Positions 19,100-28,350 of a DNA stretch of 64,000 bases are shown in pieces. Position numbers and translations under genes: made by a program. The stretch covers positions 24,529-88,528 of the forward strand of contig JALOON010000013.1 of NCBI GenBank assembly GCA_025454405.1, read 5' to 3'. Within the stretch, counting starts at the first letter, position 1. Each line of letters opens with the position of its first letter. This stretch comes from Oscillatoriaceae cyanobacterium Prado104 (GTDB lineage Bacteria > Cyanobacteriota > Cyanobacteriia > Cyanobacteriales > Microcoleaceae). The notes under the pieces are model-generated. The model saw nothing but the letters and a program-made list of their open reading frames with translations. It was not told where the DNA came from and made no database searches.

Positions 19100-19435
19100 T
19101 TATGCCTTACTAAATCCCAAACCGTTTGCTTGCGCGTAGCGTTCCATGAAACGCATAAACCGCTCCCATTCTTCAGCGGTTCTCATCAGGTAAAGAGCTT
19201 CCAAACCAGCAGGCTGACCGTTGATAAATTTAGCTTTCACCTCGCGAGTTACGAGTTCGCCTTCTTCATCAATCATGTACATTCCGGTAATTTCTTCGGT
19301 GCTGCTGCTACTGAGAGCTTTGGGATTTTCAAAGATAAAGGTGGCAGTGCCTTGGTTGCCACTCTTAGAGCGAGTTAGGCGCACGTCGGCCACGGCTTCT
19401 TCGTCTATACCCCTGGAAAATTGAATTTTAGCCAT
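19100..19435 (-). CDS. psb28: Photosystem II assembly protein Psb28
   Basis: A 111-residue cytoplasmic-side photosystem II assembly factor that binds early PSII intermediates. The sequence has the family hallmarks: [20 protein letters not shown] at the start, [25 protein letters not shown], and [18 protein letters not shown] near the end. The ATG at 19435 is chosen over an upstream one at 19450 because the family begins with M-A-x-I-Q-F. Complete and probably functional. A diagnostic photosynthesis gene for the source organism. Confidence 0.93.
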   Translation of the reverse strand: MAKIQFSRGIDEEAVADVRLTRSKSGNQGTATFIFENPKALSSSSTEEITGMYMIDEEGELVTREVKAKFINGQPAGLEALYLMRTAEEWERFMRFMERYAQANGLGFSKA

Positions 19436-19659
19436 AATTACACACTTCAACCTTAAGGATTGCTTAATCTCTTAACATTTCATCATAAAACGATTCGGGC
19501 ATTCGCAGATGCGAAGTGGGAGAGGGGGGGGAGATCGTTTCTTTTGCATCTGCATCCCGGACGATGTAGGGTGTGTCGCCCAATAACTTGAAATTATCGC
19601 CCAAATTTGGAGAGCGACGCACCAAAGAATATTCTGTGCGGTGCGTGGCTCCTGACGAT

Positions 19660-21165
19660 TTAAACTATGTAGCGAGAGTTAATTGGTTCAGCCCGGTTTG
19701 TAGCTACCAGAGTTTGGTAAATCAGGGCACAGATTTCGCCGCGGGTGATGTCGCGGGATGGAGACAACCTCGCCCGATCGGGATAATTCACCACGATTTT
19801 GCGTTCTGTAGCCGTTGCTACAGCAGCGGTGGCAAAACTCGGGATTAAAGCTCGATCGCTGTAAACGCTCAAAGAATTCGGGTTGCCGCCGGTCAACTGC
19901 AAGCCGTTTACTAAAGATACGATCGCCTGAGATCTGGTCAAATTCTGATTCGGGCGAAAAGTCATGTCGGGATATCCCATTAAAAATCCCGCCCGATTGG
20001 CTTTTTCAATTGCCGCTTTTGCCCAAAAATCCGCAGCCACATCTTTAAAATTCGTCGCTTGCAGGCGCGGTGCGAGATCGAAAGCCTTCGCCAGCAAAGC
20101 CGCGTACTGAGCTCTTGTTAAACTGCGATCGGGTTGAAAAGTTCCGTTGGGAAATCCGCTGACAATATTCATTCTTGCCAGTCTTTCGATAAAATCCTTC
20201 GCCCAGTGCGTGCTGATATCGCTAAACTGCGCCCCAGGAGTCGGAGTTGGCGTCGGCGCGGGAGTTGGCGTCGGCGCGGGAGTCGGCGTTGGAGTTGGTA
20301 CCACCATTCCCAACTCAAACAAACCTTTCAGCTTTGAGGGATTTAGCTGATTTCCCACTGCAAAAATTTTGACCCCAGTTGCGTTTTGCAAATCGAATTC
20401 GCCGTTATCCCGAAAAATATTGCCGCCCGGATTTTGGGTTGTTCCAACATCCGGCAGCGCTTTTACCACTGCAGTCACCCCGTCTTGAGTATTTCTTTCA
20501 ATTCGATTGTTGCGCAACACCGGTTTGGAGTCGCCCGCAATCACCACGCCCGATCGATTTTCGATAATTTGGTTGTCAACAATCAAAGGTTCTGACTGAG
20601 CTTGCAAGGAGATGCCAAAACCGGTATTTTGAAAAAGATTGCGCCGCATGACGCCTTTAGCAGTCCCCGCCATAATTACGCCGGCAGCCGAGTTTTCCAA
20701 AAATACATTGTCGAAAATCGCAGGATTTGCAGCACCCGTAGCAAACACCCCTTCCCGCTTGCATTTAGTAAAAGTGCAATTAGCAACAGTCGGAGAAGTT
20801 GACTCGATCCAAACTCCGGTACCCCTAATTTCCAGATTGGTGACAGTGACGCCCCGCAATTCGGCATCGTTGTCTAGCAGTATCGTAATATTTTGTCCGG
20901 CAGCGGTGGGACTGACAAATTTGCCGCTTCCTTGAATCAGAATCCCGGTGCCTTTGTTAGTTTCATTGCCGATAACTTTGACACCTCGGGCGATTTCTAA
21001 AGGAAATAGTTCGCCGCTGGCGCTGCTGTAAGTTCCCGGTGCTAGCTGAATAGTAGTTCCAGATCCAGCGAGGTTGAGGGCGCGGGCTATAGTTTTGAAT
21101 GGCGACGCTTGGCTTCCGCCGGCTGCATCGCTGCCCGTTGCTGGATTGACGTAAAGTGTTGCCAT
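19660..21165 (-). CDS. DUF1565 beta-helix protein with three SLH domains
   Basis: About 501 residues from the chosen ATG (MATLYVNPATGSDAAGGSQ). The N-terminal 290 residues form a parallel beta-helix of the DUF1565 type (repeats such as NCTFTKC, DNVFLENS, RRNLFQNT). A Pro/Thr linker of about 25 residues follows, then three S-layer homology (SLH) domains starting at FSDISTHWAKDFIERL, NFKDVAADFWAKAAIE and VYSDRALIPSFATAAV. SLH domains usually anchor proteins to the cell wall, so a surface location is expected. No signal peptide is visible with this start or the upstream one at 21282. The role is structural or polysaccharide-related (inference). Confidence 0.85.
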   Translation of the reverse strand: MATLYVNPATGSDAAGGSQASPFKTIARALNLAGSGTTIQLAPGTYSSASGELFPLEIARGVKVIGNETNKGTGILIQGSGKFVSPTAAGQNITILLDNDAELRGVTVTNLEIRGTGVWIESTSPTVANCTFTKCKREGVFATGAANPAIFDNVFLENSAAGVIMAGTAKGVMRRNLFQNTGFGISLQAQSEPLIVDNQIIENRSGVVIAGDSKPVLRNNRIERNTQDGVTAVVKALPDVGTTQNPGGNIFRDNGEFDLQNATGVKIFAVGNQLNPSKLKGLFELGMVVPTPTPTPAPTPTPAPTPTPTPGAQFSDISTHWAKDFIERLARMNIVSGFPNGTFQPDRSLTRAQYAALLAKAFDLAPRLQATNFKDVAADFWAKAAIEKANRAGFLMGYPDMTFRPNQNLTRSQAIVSLVNGLQLTGGNPNSLSVYSDRALIPSFATAAVATATERKIVVNYPDRARLSPSRDITRGEICALIYQTLVATNRAEPINSRYIV

Positions 21166-21423
21166 AATTTGGTAAAGGAGAATGCCCGATCGAGCCTTTG
21201 TGCAATTTTTATAAGAAATTTGCCTTTCATCTATAAATCCCGAGAGGGTGATGAGAGGCTGCGGTAGAGCATAGTCTACCATAATGAGTTATCGAGCAAG
21301 ATCGATCGAGCAATTTAGCTTTGAGGTAGGGGTTGAAACCCCCTGCTGGACTGCGGGTTTAAAACTAATCTCATTGGTGTAAACTTAAGGCTGAAACCCT
21401 CAATTAATCTCGTTTGTACCTGA

Positions 21424-21720
21424 ATCTAGATCCCCCTAGATCCCCCTTAAAAAGGGGGACTTTGAGTGCTTGCAGTCTCATCTTTACTTAAATCCAGATC
21501 CCCCTAAATCCCCCTTAAAAAGGGGGACTTTGAGTGCTTGCAGTCTCATCTTTACTTAAATCCAGATCCTCCTAAATCCCCCTTAAAAAGGGGGACTTTA
21601 AGCGCTTGCAGTCTCATCTAAAAAAGCAAAGCTTTGAGCGCTTGCAGTCTCATCTAAAAAAGGGAGACTTTAAGCGCTTCCGGTCCCCCCCTTCTTAAGG
21701 GGGGCTAGGGGGGATCTAGG
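21424..21720. repeat. 68-bp tandem repeat array with decayed end
   Basis: Three units with exact 68-bp spacing (AGATCCCCCTA at 21428 and 21496; AGATCCTCCTA at 21564) share TCCCCCTTAAAAAGGGGGAC hairpins and a GCTTGCAGTCTCATC spacer. After the third unit come shorter degenerate copies of about 36 bp and a reverse-complement version of the 15755-15798 palindrome (21676-21720). Non-coding, between the SLH protein and the transglutaminase gene. Confidence 0.88.
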
Positions 21721-21783
21721 TCTAACGCTCGCACACCATTCTGTGACTGCATTTGACCTTAATTAGCAAGATACGCTAGCGTT

Positions 21784-22686
21784 TTATTTAGCAACCAAAC
21801 TTTCGGAAAGAGAGATAGCAGGCGCTCTTGTAACAGCCTCTGAACTCTCCTGAAAATTATCTGACTGGCTGTTCTCTTCCGCTGATTCGACAAACACATT
21901 CATCTGCTCCATCTGCACTTCACCGAACAAAGTTCCGAAAGATACATCGGCTGCATCTCGACCGATCGAAATGCGAACAATGCCATCGAGAGGAGCCAGT
22001 CGAGTAGCATCAAATAAATACCAGCGATCGCCCAAAAAAGCTTCAAAACAAGCGTGAAAATCTGCGGGTTCCAGCCTGTAAGCGTAAGCAGAAACAAATC
22101 GCGCCGGAATATTTAAAGCGCGGCAAAATGCTATTCCCAAATGGGCGAAATCGCGACAAACTCCCGCTCTTTCTCTAGCGGTATCGCAGGCTGAAGTTTG
22201 GGAATCTGTACTGCCAGAGAGGTATTTGACTTTACTGTAAATCCAGTCGCAAATTGCGCTAACTCTCGCATAACCCGGTTCTAAATCCCCAAATTCAGAG
22301 TTTGCCAAACCCACTAATAAATCTGACTGGCAGTAGCGGCTGGGATAGAGATAGTGCAGGGTTTCTAAAGGCAAATCGGCAGCAGGAATTTCGGCTGCTG
22401 CTTCCGGTTGGGCGTCAAATTGGAACATTTCTACTGTTGCCCGATAGGATAGCTGCAAGCTTCCCGGCATGGCGTTCGATCGAATGTAGCGGTTCCCTTC
22501 TAAAGGGCTGATATATTCTTCTACCTCGATCGGTGGATTGAGTTTTAGTTCTTCTCGTACAATTTTTTGAGCGCGATCGCTCGCAACTTGCACGGTCCAG
22601 ATTAGGGTGCTGGGTTGGGCGATCGTGTAATCTAGCTGGCAGCCAAGATTAAACTTTTGGCTAAACTTTTGGTTGATTTTTTGCAT
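21784..22686 (-). CDS. Transglutaminase-like cysteine peptidase family protein
   Basis: A 300-residue cytosolic protein with an N-terminal beta-rich bacterial transglutaminase-associated region (1-110) and a transglutaminase core. The catalytic triad is visible: Cys177 (GVCRDFAHL), His211 (DFHACFEAFL) and Asp226 (LFDATRL). The C-terminal 40 residues are Ser/Glu-rich and may be disordered. Such proteins are thought to be proteases or amidases and are often near peptide-modification genes; none is adjacent here. The 68-bp repeat array lies just downstream. Specific substrate unknown. Confidence 0.85.
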   Translation of the reverse strand: MQKINQKFSQKFNLGCQLDYTIAQPSTLIWTVQVASDRAQKIVREELKLNPPIEVEEYISPLEGNRYIRSNAMPGSLQLSYRATVEMFQFDAQPEAAAEIPAADLPLETLHYLYPSRYCQSDLLVGLANSEFGDLEPGYARVSAICDWIYSKVKYLSGSTDSQTSACDTARERAGVCRDFAHLGIAFCRALNIPARFVSAYAYRLEPADFHACFEAFLGDRWYLFDATRLAPLDGIVRISIGRDAADVSFGTLFGEVQMEQMNVFVESAEENSQSDNFQESSEAVTRAPAISLSESLVAK

Positions 22687-22764
22687 AGGGAATATACATC
22701 TTGAGATAGATATAATTCTAGCGTTTAAATTGTTTTAATTTCTTCTAGCTAAAGTAGGAATTAT

Positions 22765-23547
22765 ATGCAAGTTGCAAACAAAGTAGCCGCAGTTACAGGA
22801 GCCGGTTCCGGTATCGGCAAAGCAGCCGCGCAATTGCTCGCTCGATCGGGCGCAAAAGTGGCGGCAATGGGTCGAACGGAAGCAGAATTAACAGAGGTTG
22901 TTGGGTCGATCGCCAGCAGCGGAGGGGAAGCTATTGCGGTAACAGCCGATATCTCTGTAGCGGAACAGATGCAAACAGCTATGGATCGGATTGCTGACAA
23001 GTGGGGGCGGTTAGATATTGTATTCGCTAACGCTGGAATTAACGGGGTTTGGGCACCGATCGAACAGTTAGAACCTCACGAATGGGACAAAACAATTAAT
23101 GTGAATTTGACTGGCACTTTTCTCACAGTTAAATATGCTGTTCCTTACCTGAAAAAACAGGGCGGTTCGGTGATTGTAACTTCGTCAATTAATGGAACTC
23201 GCGTGTTTAGCAATACGGGAGCAACAGCTTATTCTTGCACGAAAGCGGCGCAAGTAGCATTTACCAAAATGTTAGCGCTAGAATTGGCGGACGATCGCAT
23301 TCGAGTGAATGTAATTTGTCCGGGAGCAATTACAACTGCGATCGACGAAAATACCGAACAGCGCAATTTAGAATCAGTGAAGCAACCTGTAACATACCCT
23401 GAAGGGCAAGTACCTTTAACTGACGGCAAATCGGGGACTGCGGAACAAGTAGCGCAATTGGTGTTATTTTTAGCTGCGGATGTTTCCAACCACATTACTG
23501 GTACTGAAATTTGGATCGATGGCGGGCAGTCGCTGTTGATAGGTTGA
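22765..23547 (+). CDS. Short-chain dehydrogenase/reductase (SDR)
   Basis: A classical SDR of 260 residues: the NAD(P) motif TGAGSGIG at 11-18, the structural NAGINGVW near 89-95, catalytic Ser140/141, Tyr156 and Lys160 (YSCTKAAQVAF), and a C-terminal ITGTEIWIDGGQSLL. The substrate cannot be told from sequence; 3-ketoacyl-ACP reductase-like and sugar or alcohol dehydrogenases share the pattern. It reads divergently from the transglutaminase gene (78-bp gap), and repeats follow its stop. Confidence 0.85.
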   Translation: MQVANKVAAVTGAGSGIGKAAAQLLARSGAKVAAMGRTEAELTEVVGSIASSGGEAIAVTADISVAEQMQTAMDRIADKWGRLDIVFANAGINGVWAPIEQLEPHEWDKTINVNLTGTFLTVKYAVPYLKKQGGSVIVTSSINGTRVFSNTGATAYSCTKAAQVAFTKMLALELADDRIRVNVICPGAITTAIDENTEQRNLESVKQPVTYPEGQVPLTDGKSGTAEQVAQLVLFLAADVSNHITGTEIWIDGGQSLLIG

Positions 23548-23617
23548 CGGCGACTATATGCTTTGGGGAAATCGCAATTGCTACAGCTTTTTTAACAGGT
23601 AAACGAGGTAACGATCG

Positions 23618-23775
23618 AGGCAGAGCCTCTGGATCTGCATTCCCAGGCAGAGCCTGGGAACGAGAAAACGAGAAACTTCCCAGGCAGAGCCTGGGAACGA
23701 GAAATGCCAGGTTCTCTCCCTCGTTACCAGGCAGAGCCTGGTAACGCAGATCCGCGAGGCTCTGCCTCGCGTTAG
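23618..23775. repeat. CCAGGCAGAGCCTGG palindromic repeat cluster
   Basis: Four to five copies of a short palindrome (CCCAGGCAGAGCCTGGGAAC, TACCAGGCAGAGCCTGGTAA, and GAGGCAGAGCCTC / GAGGCTCTGCCTC) are packed into 160 bp after the SDR gene. The same family forms a second cluster at 32966-33110. No coding function; possible mobile REP-like units. Confidence 0.8.
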
Positions 23776-23820
23776 CTATCGAGCAAAACTTCCACAATAA
23801 AATAGACAACCGAACCAGAA

Positions 23821-24747
23821 TTAATTCCTAGCTACAATCTCTTCAAGTGCCGATCGCAAGTCAGGATATTGATATTGAAAACCGCTAGCTAAAGTTTGTT
23901 TCGGTAACACTTTTTGCCCTTCCAAAACAACTTTTGCACCATCTCCCAACAGCAATTCTAAAGCAAAACCGGGTACGGGCAACCAAGAAGGCCGCTTTAA
24001 AACCTCTCCTAAAGTCGCGCACAATTCATTCATGTGCACGGGATGCGGTGCAGTTGCATTGAAAACGCCTTGAACTTGCGGATTTTCCAAAGCGTACAAG
24101 ATTAAACTAACAACATCGTCGCGGTGAATCCAAGAAAACCACTGTTTGCCAGTGCCGATCGGACCTCCAGCAAATAGTTTAAAAGCTGGCAGCATTTTTG
24201 CCAGCGCGCCTCCTTTCCCCAACACTATTCCCAGCCGCAAAATTGCCAGTCGCGTACCCGAACTTTTTACTTTTTCGGCCTCTGCTTCCCAAGCTTGGCA
24301 AACCTCAGCTAAAAAATCATTTCCCGCAGGGCTGTTTTCTGCAAACTCAGCCGTCTCGCTAGTTCCGTAATAGCCGATCGCCGATGCACTTACCAACACT
24401 GAAGGTTTAGGATTAGCATTAGCGATCGCCTCTACTAATTTTTGCGTCGTTAATTTGCGGCTGTCAAGAATTGCTTGCCGCCGCGCCTCCGTCCATTTTT
24501 CCTCAGCAATCGGAACCCCGGCTAAATTTACAACCGCATCGCAGCCCGCGATCGACTGTTGCCAACTACCGGACTCGGCAGGCTCGTAGGCGATAACTTT
24601 CAAATTCGGATAAGCTGAAGCTGGAAAAAATCGCTTCGCCCTCGCCGCATCGCGAGTCAAAACCACCATCTGATGTCCTTGCCCTTGCAGCCTCTCTACC
24701 AAACGGCTGCCGACAAATCCCGTTGCTCCCGCGATCGCTACTTTCAT
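23821..24747 (-). CDS. TIGR01777 NAD-dependent epimerase family protein (SulA-like/DUF1731)
   Basis: An extended-SDR protein of 308 residues: [14 protein letters not shown] at 8-21, [11 protein letters not shown], the YGTSE catalytic region near 140, [11 protein letters not shown], and a C-terminal DUF1731 segment ([20 protein letters not shown]). Homologues include Synechocystis Slr1223, discussed as a SulA-like cell-division factor, and E. coli YfcH; the reaction is undetermined. Complete. It reads leftward, divergent from the DUF3352 gene. Confidence 0.85.
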   Translation of the reverse strand: MKVAIAGATGFVGSRLVERLQGQGHQMVVLTRDAARAKRFFPASAYPNLKVIAYEPAESGSWQQSIAGCDAVVNLAGVPIAEEKWTEARRQAILDSRKLTTQKLVEAIANANPKPSVLVSASAIGYYGTSETAEFAENSPAGNDFLAEVCQAWEAEAEKVKSSGTRLAILRLGIVLGKGGALAKMLPAFKLFAGGPIGTGKQWFSWIHRDDVVSLILYALENPQVQGVFNATAPHPVHMNELCATLGEVLKRPSWLPVPGFALELLLGDGAKVVLEGQKVLPKQTLASGFQYQYPDLRSALEEIVARN

Positions 24748-24782
24748 TTTTGTATCTGCTATCCCAACTTGTCTTTGATTAT

Positions 24783-24802
24783 ATAGTTCGTTTACGAACT
24801 AT
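24783..24802. promoter_or_regulatory. Perfect 9-bp inverted repeat in a divergent intergenic region
   Basis: ATAGTTCGT and ACGAACTAT flank a 2-bp centre, 36 bp upstream of the epimerase ATG and about 200 bp upstream of the DUF3352 gene. It could be an operator or the left end of a dispersed element; no T-run follows. Confidence 0.35.
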
Positions 24803-25002
24803 GGCCGCAAGTCCGATCGCCCCGCTACAAGTCAAAAATATTTTGACTACACTGATAAGGGACAAGAGACAGATTTACCAAATACCTCGGGTAAAACATC
24901 CCCCTGTTGGTGCGGGCGGATTGTTTTTAGGGCGATTTCAATCCCCGCCCTAAAAATCTCGCTGTCAACTGTCAACTGTTAACTGTCAACTGTTTACCAA
25001 CA

Positions 25003-26637
25003 ATGCCTGCAAATAAATCAAAGCTTCTAATTGCTGCCGCGATCGTCGCAGCAGGTAGCGCTGCGGTCTACTTTTACTTTAAGGGTTTGAGCGAAAAAGT
25101 ATCTAACCCTCTAACAAGTGCCAAAGTCGTACCCGACGAAGCAATGATGGCCGCGTTCGTTTCTCCCAATCCCAAAGCCCTATCGCAGTTGCAGCAATTT
25201 GGCACGCCGGGCGCGCAAAACTTGGTCGGTTTGGGTTTAAAAACTTTTCAAGAACAAAGTTTGGCAGGAACTCAAATTGACTTTGACAAAGATTTAAAAC
25301 CTTGGTTGGGCGGCGTGATGGTGGCTTTGCTTCCTCCGGATGGCGAGGCGCAAACGGAGCCCCCGCAACTGCTGCTGGTAGTCAGCATTAAGAATCAACT
25401 TAGTGCTTGGAATTTTGCTAATAAATTAAAATCACAGCAAGGTGCAAAAATTCAAGAAAGCGAGTATAAAGGGGTAAAAATTTCTGAGATTGCCGAAGCA
25501 AATGGCAAAGCTTACAGTATGGCTTTGCTCGACGACCAATTAGTTATCGCTCCTTTCAGAAAGTCGCTGGAACTGGCGATCGATACTTTTCAGGGAGAAC
25601 CTTCGCTGGCCGGCCAACAAACTACGGCTAATTTATTGTCTGAAAGTGCTGGGGTAGCGAATCCGATCGCGACAGTTTTTATTGCTGACTATCCGGCGGC
25701 AATGCAGCAGTTAAAAGCTAATTTGCCGGATGAGTTAAGGCTGCCTTCGCTAGTGCTTTCGCAGTTCAAACAAGTCAAGTCTTTGGTAGCAGGAATTGGG
25801 GCGGACAGTGCGGGCTTGAGAGTCAAAACGGTCGCCCAATTAGACCCCCGATTGGCGCTGCAAAATTCCCAGGCAACATCAAAATTTTTGCCGAAATTTC
25901 CGGCAGAAACAGTGGCTTTAGTAGGAGGTAATGGACTCGATCGCATTTGGTCGCAAGCCAACGCTGAAGCAAAAGATAGCCCGGAAGTTAGCAGAAGCGT
26001 GCAGCAGGTGCGCGGGGCTTTTAATCGGTTGGGGCTGGATGCCGATCGAGATATTTTTAGTTGGATGGATGGGGAATTTGCGATCGGGGCAATTGGGGCG
26101 AACGGGGGCGATCGGGATATTTTGTCTCAGTTGGGAATGGGGCCGGCAATAATTGTAGAAACGAGCGATCGGTCTGCTGCGGAAGCAACGCTGAAAAAAC
26201 TGGACGAGATTGCTAAAACCTATACAGTTAGCGTTACCCCGAGGCAAGTTCGAGGCAAGGAAGTTACCGAATGGAAAACACCAAGTCAAGACACTTTATT
26301 CGGTCACGGCTGGCTGAATGAAAATACGGTGTTTGTAGCGTTGGGCGGACCTTTAATTGAGGCAATTTCTGCACCGCCGCAGCAAGCGCTAACAGGCAGT
26401 CCGAGTTTTCAAGCAATTGCCCCAACTTTACCGCCTGCCAACCTCGGTTACTTTTACTTGGACATGGAAAAAACCATGTCTTGGGCTGACAAATACGTGC
26501 TCAAAGCCGTACCGACTTTAGTGCCGCCGCCGGCCGCTGATGTGCTGAATTCTTTCCGAGGAATTAGCGTTGCTGCTGCTTCTCCAACGCCTTCGACAGC
26601 CGAGTTGGAAATGCTGTTTGCCTTCAAATCTAATTAG
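25003..26637 (+). CDS. DUF3352 membrane-anchored protein
   Basis: A 544-residue protein with an N-terminal hydrophobic segment (about 8-27) that anchors it or acts as a signal, followed by a long DUF3352 region: VVPDEAMMAAFVSPNPKALS, LKPWLGGVMVALL, EFAIGAIGANGGDRDILSQL. The family is widespread in cyanobacteria and has no proven function. The soluble part would face the periplasm or thylakoid lumen if the segment is a signal-anchor. Monocistronic; a partial dispersed element follows the stop. Confidence 0.8.
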   Translation: MPANKSKLLIAAAIVAAGSAAVYFYFKGLSEKVSNPLTSAKVVPDEAMMAAFVSPNPKALSQLQQFGTPGAQNLVGLGLKTFQEQSLAGTQIDFDKDLKPWLGGVMVALLPPDGEAQTEPPQLLLVVSIKNQLSAWNFANKLKSQQGAKIQESEYKGVKISEIAEANGKAYSMALLDDQLVIAPFRKSLELAIDTFQGEPSLAGQQTTANLLSESAGVANPIATVFIADYPAAMQQLKANLPDELRLPSLVLSQFKQVKSLVAGIGADSAGLRVKTVAQLDPRLALQNSQATSKFLPKFPAETVALVGGNGLDRIWSQANAEAKDSPEVSRSVQQVRGAFNRLGLDADRDIFSWMDGEFAIGAIGANGGDRDILSQLGMGPAIIVETSDRSAAEATLKKLDEIAKTYTVSVTPRQVRGKEVTEWKTPSQDTLFGHGWLNENTVFVALGGPLIEAISAPPQQALTGSPSFQAIAPTLPPANLGYFYLDMEKTMSWADKYVLKAVPTLVPPPAADVLNSFRGISVAAASPTPSTAELEMLFAFKSN

Positions 26638-26680
26638 CAGGAAACTGATATCTTGTCCGGTCGATCGATCGCAATAAGAT

Positions 26681-26707
26681 GTTCGTAGTAGGGACTTTAG
26701 TCCGATT
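26681..26707. repeat. Partial GTTTGTAG-type dispersed element
   Basis: Half of the element (GTTCGTAGTAGGGACTTTAG), preceded by CTTGTCCGGTCGATCGATCG. The same preceding motif (GTGTCCGGTCGATCGACCGC) precedes the full copy at 40767, so the element has an optional outer extension. Confidence 0.6.
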
Positions 26708-26737
26708 GTCAACTGTTAGCTGTCAACTGCTTAGAGC

Positions 26738-28135
26738 CTAAATCTGCTGTAATTTTAGATATTCTATCACTGCTGGTTCGATCGAGAAGTGCGATCGGTC
26801 GTTTTGTTTGACTGTTTCAACTAATGACTTGCGTCCTAAAGATTGCATGACTTTCAAAATTTCTGGCGGTGAGAGTTGCAGGTTTTCTGTGATTTTGGAG
26901 ATGTCTGCAGGTGCGGGGGTACTAGCCAGCCAAGAGAGGACTTGTTGTTCGGATTCAGTGAGGATCTCGAAATGCTGTTGCAGCAGAGATTCTATGTCTC
27001 CTAAAAATAGGGGTTTATAAGATAGGAATTCGGAAACGCTGCCGCCGAATAAATCTTGAATCGCAGTTGCAATTATATTTAACCAGAGGGGATTGCCTCG
27101 GTAAAGGTCGATTAGTTCTAACCATCGATCGGGTTCTGCTAAACCTTTTTCTTTGAATATTTCTTGCGCTTCGGGGCCTAAACCGTTGAGTTGCAGGGAT
27201 TTGCAGGGGCGGTTTTCGCCTTCTAAGGCGGCGATTTCTCTGGGTTTTTCCCAACTCAGAAGGATGAGGCTACTGTTGTGGGATGATTCTGTTAGTTGTT
27301 TGAAGAATGTGCTGTAATTTTCATAGCCCGATCGATAGTTTCCGGCGAGTTGTTGGGGAGTGAAAATCGTTTGGAGGTCATCGAGGATTAGGAGACAGCG
27401 GTGCGATCGTAAGTATTCTAGTAGGGGGAATCCTCGCGCGATCGTCCTTTCTTCGGCGGGGGCGGGCACGGGGGCATCGCCCATACAGAGGAATTGAATT
27501 AAGTTTGTTTGGAGTGTTTGCAGGGGTGGAGAATTGCGGAGACTGCGGTAAATAATACAATCAAATTCCTGTTGAATTTGCGGGATTAGTTGTAGAGTAA
27601 GGGCGGTTTTGCCAATACCGGATAAGCCGTATATGGCGATGAGGCGGGTGCGGTTTTCCAAAATCCACTGTTTGAGGGTGGTGAGTTCGGATGTGCGGTT
27701 ATAGAATAAGTTGGGTTCTGGTGCATCGGATAAGTCTAAATGTATTTTAGGTTCGGTATTGCTTGTTTTTCTGTTTAACGGATCGTTATCTAAGACTGTT
27801 GATAGTGAACCTTTTAAATAGTGAGAAGGATCGCAGGAGATTTTACCTATCTGCACGCAGTTATTTCCAGTATTGGAAAATTGCCATCTTTCCACTGTAT
27901 ATGCAAAGTTAGATTGATTGATGTCTTCACCTAATGTTTCTGATAGAAGTTTCCATAATTTTGCTGCGACTTTCTTGACATGAGGTTCGCTACGGTGGCA
28001 GGTTTTGGCAATTTCTGGATATTTCTGGCGTTGCCAAGTACCGCGCAATATACCTTCTTGTAAATGATTGAGGTGTTTTCCTGTCTTAGCGAATACGAGA
28101 TCGTCAGCCAATTTTAAGACTTCTTCAACGTCCAT
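26738..28135 (-). CDS. vWA-MoxR-associated HTH + NB-ARC/STAND-like NTPase
   Basis: A 465-residue cytosolic protein. Residues 1-75 match the HTH domain at the N-terminus of vWA-MoxR-associated proteins (LADDLVFAKTGKHLNHLQEG, YPEIAKTCHRSEPHVKKVAA). A linker leads to a P-loop ATPase with Walker A GLSGIGKT (170-177), Walker B LLILDD (248-253) and a C-terminal winged-helix-like region (ESEQQVLSWLAS..). This HTH-NTPase architecture usually continues into WD40 or TPR sensor repeats in filamentous cyanobacteria; here the protein ends after the NTPase module. A signalling or defence-type STAND switch is plausible but unproven. Stands alone. Confidence 0.8.
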   Translation of the reverse strand: MDVEEVLKLADDLVFAKTGKHLNHLQEGILRGTWQRQKYPEIAKTCHRSEPHVKKVAAKLWKLLSETLGEDINQSNFAYTVERWQFSNTGNNCVQIGKISCDPSHYLKGSLSTVLDNDPLNRKTSNTEPKIHLDLSDAPEPNLFYNRTSELTTLKQWILENRTRLIAIYGLSGIGKTALTLQLIPQIQQEFDCIIYRSLRNSPPLQTLQTNLIQFLCMGDAPVPAPAEERTIARGFPLLEYLRSHRCLLILDDLQTIFTPQQLAGNYRSGYENYSTFFKQLTESSHNSSLILLSWEKPREIAALEGENRPCKSLQLNGLGPEAQEIFKEKGLAEPDRWLELIDLYRGNPLWLNIIATAIQDLFGGSVSEFLSYKPLFLGDIESLLQQHFEILTESEQQVLSWLASTPAPADISKITENLQLSPPEILKVMQSLGRKSLVETVKQNDRSHFSIEPAVIEYLKLQQI

Positions 28136-28350
28136 AGGTCGAGTCGTGGTTTGGGTTTTGCCTGTTGCGATCCTACTTTATCCTACCGTTTGATACTTTA
28201 GCCACTAAATCCTACTTTATCCGACTGAGATCGATCGGGACAGGTAAAAAAATGCCTACTAAATCCTATTGATTTGATGTGATTTGAGTATATTTTTCAC
28301 CTATGCTAAAAAATCACGACACTATAAATTTAAGCAATTTCTAAGAAGCA

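Noticed and set aside
21424..21720. CRISPR-like spacing of the 68-bp units
   Set aside because: Units are identical along their whole length, so there are no unique spacers; it is a simple tandem repeat. No cas genes are present.
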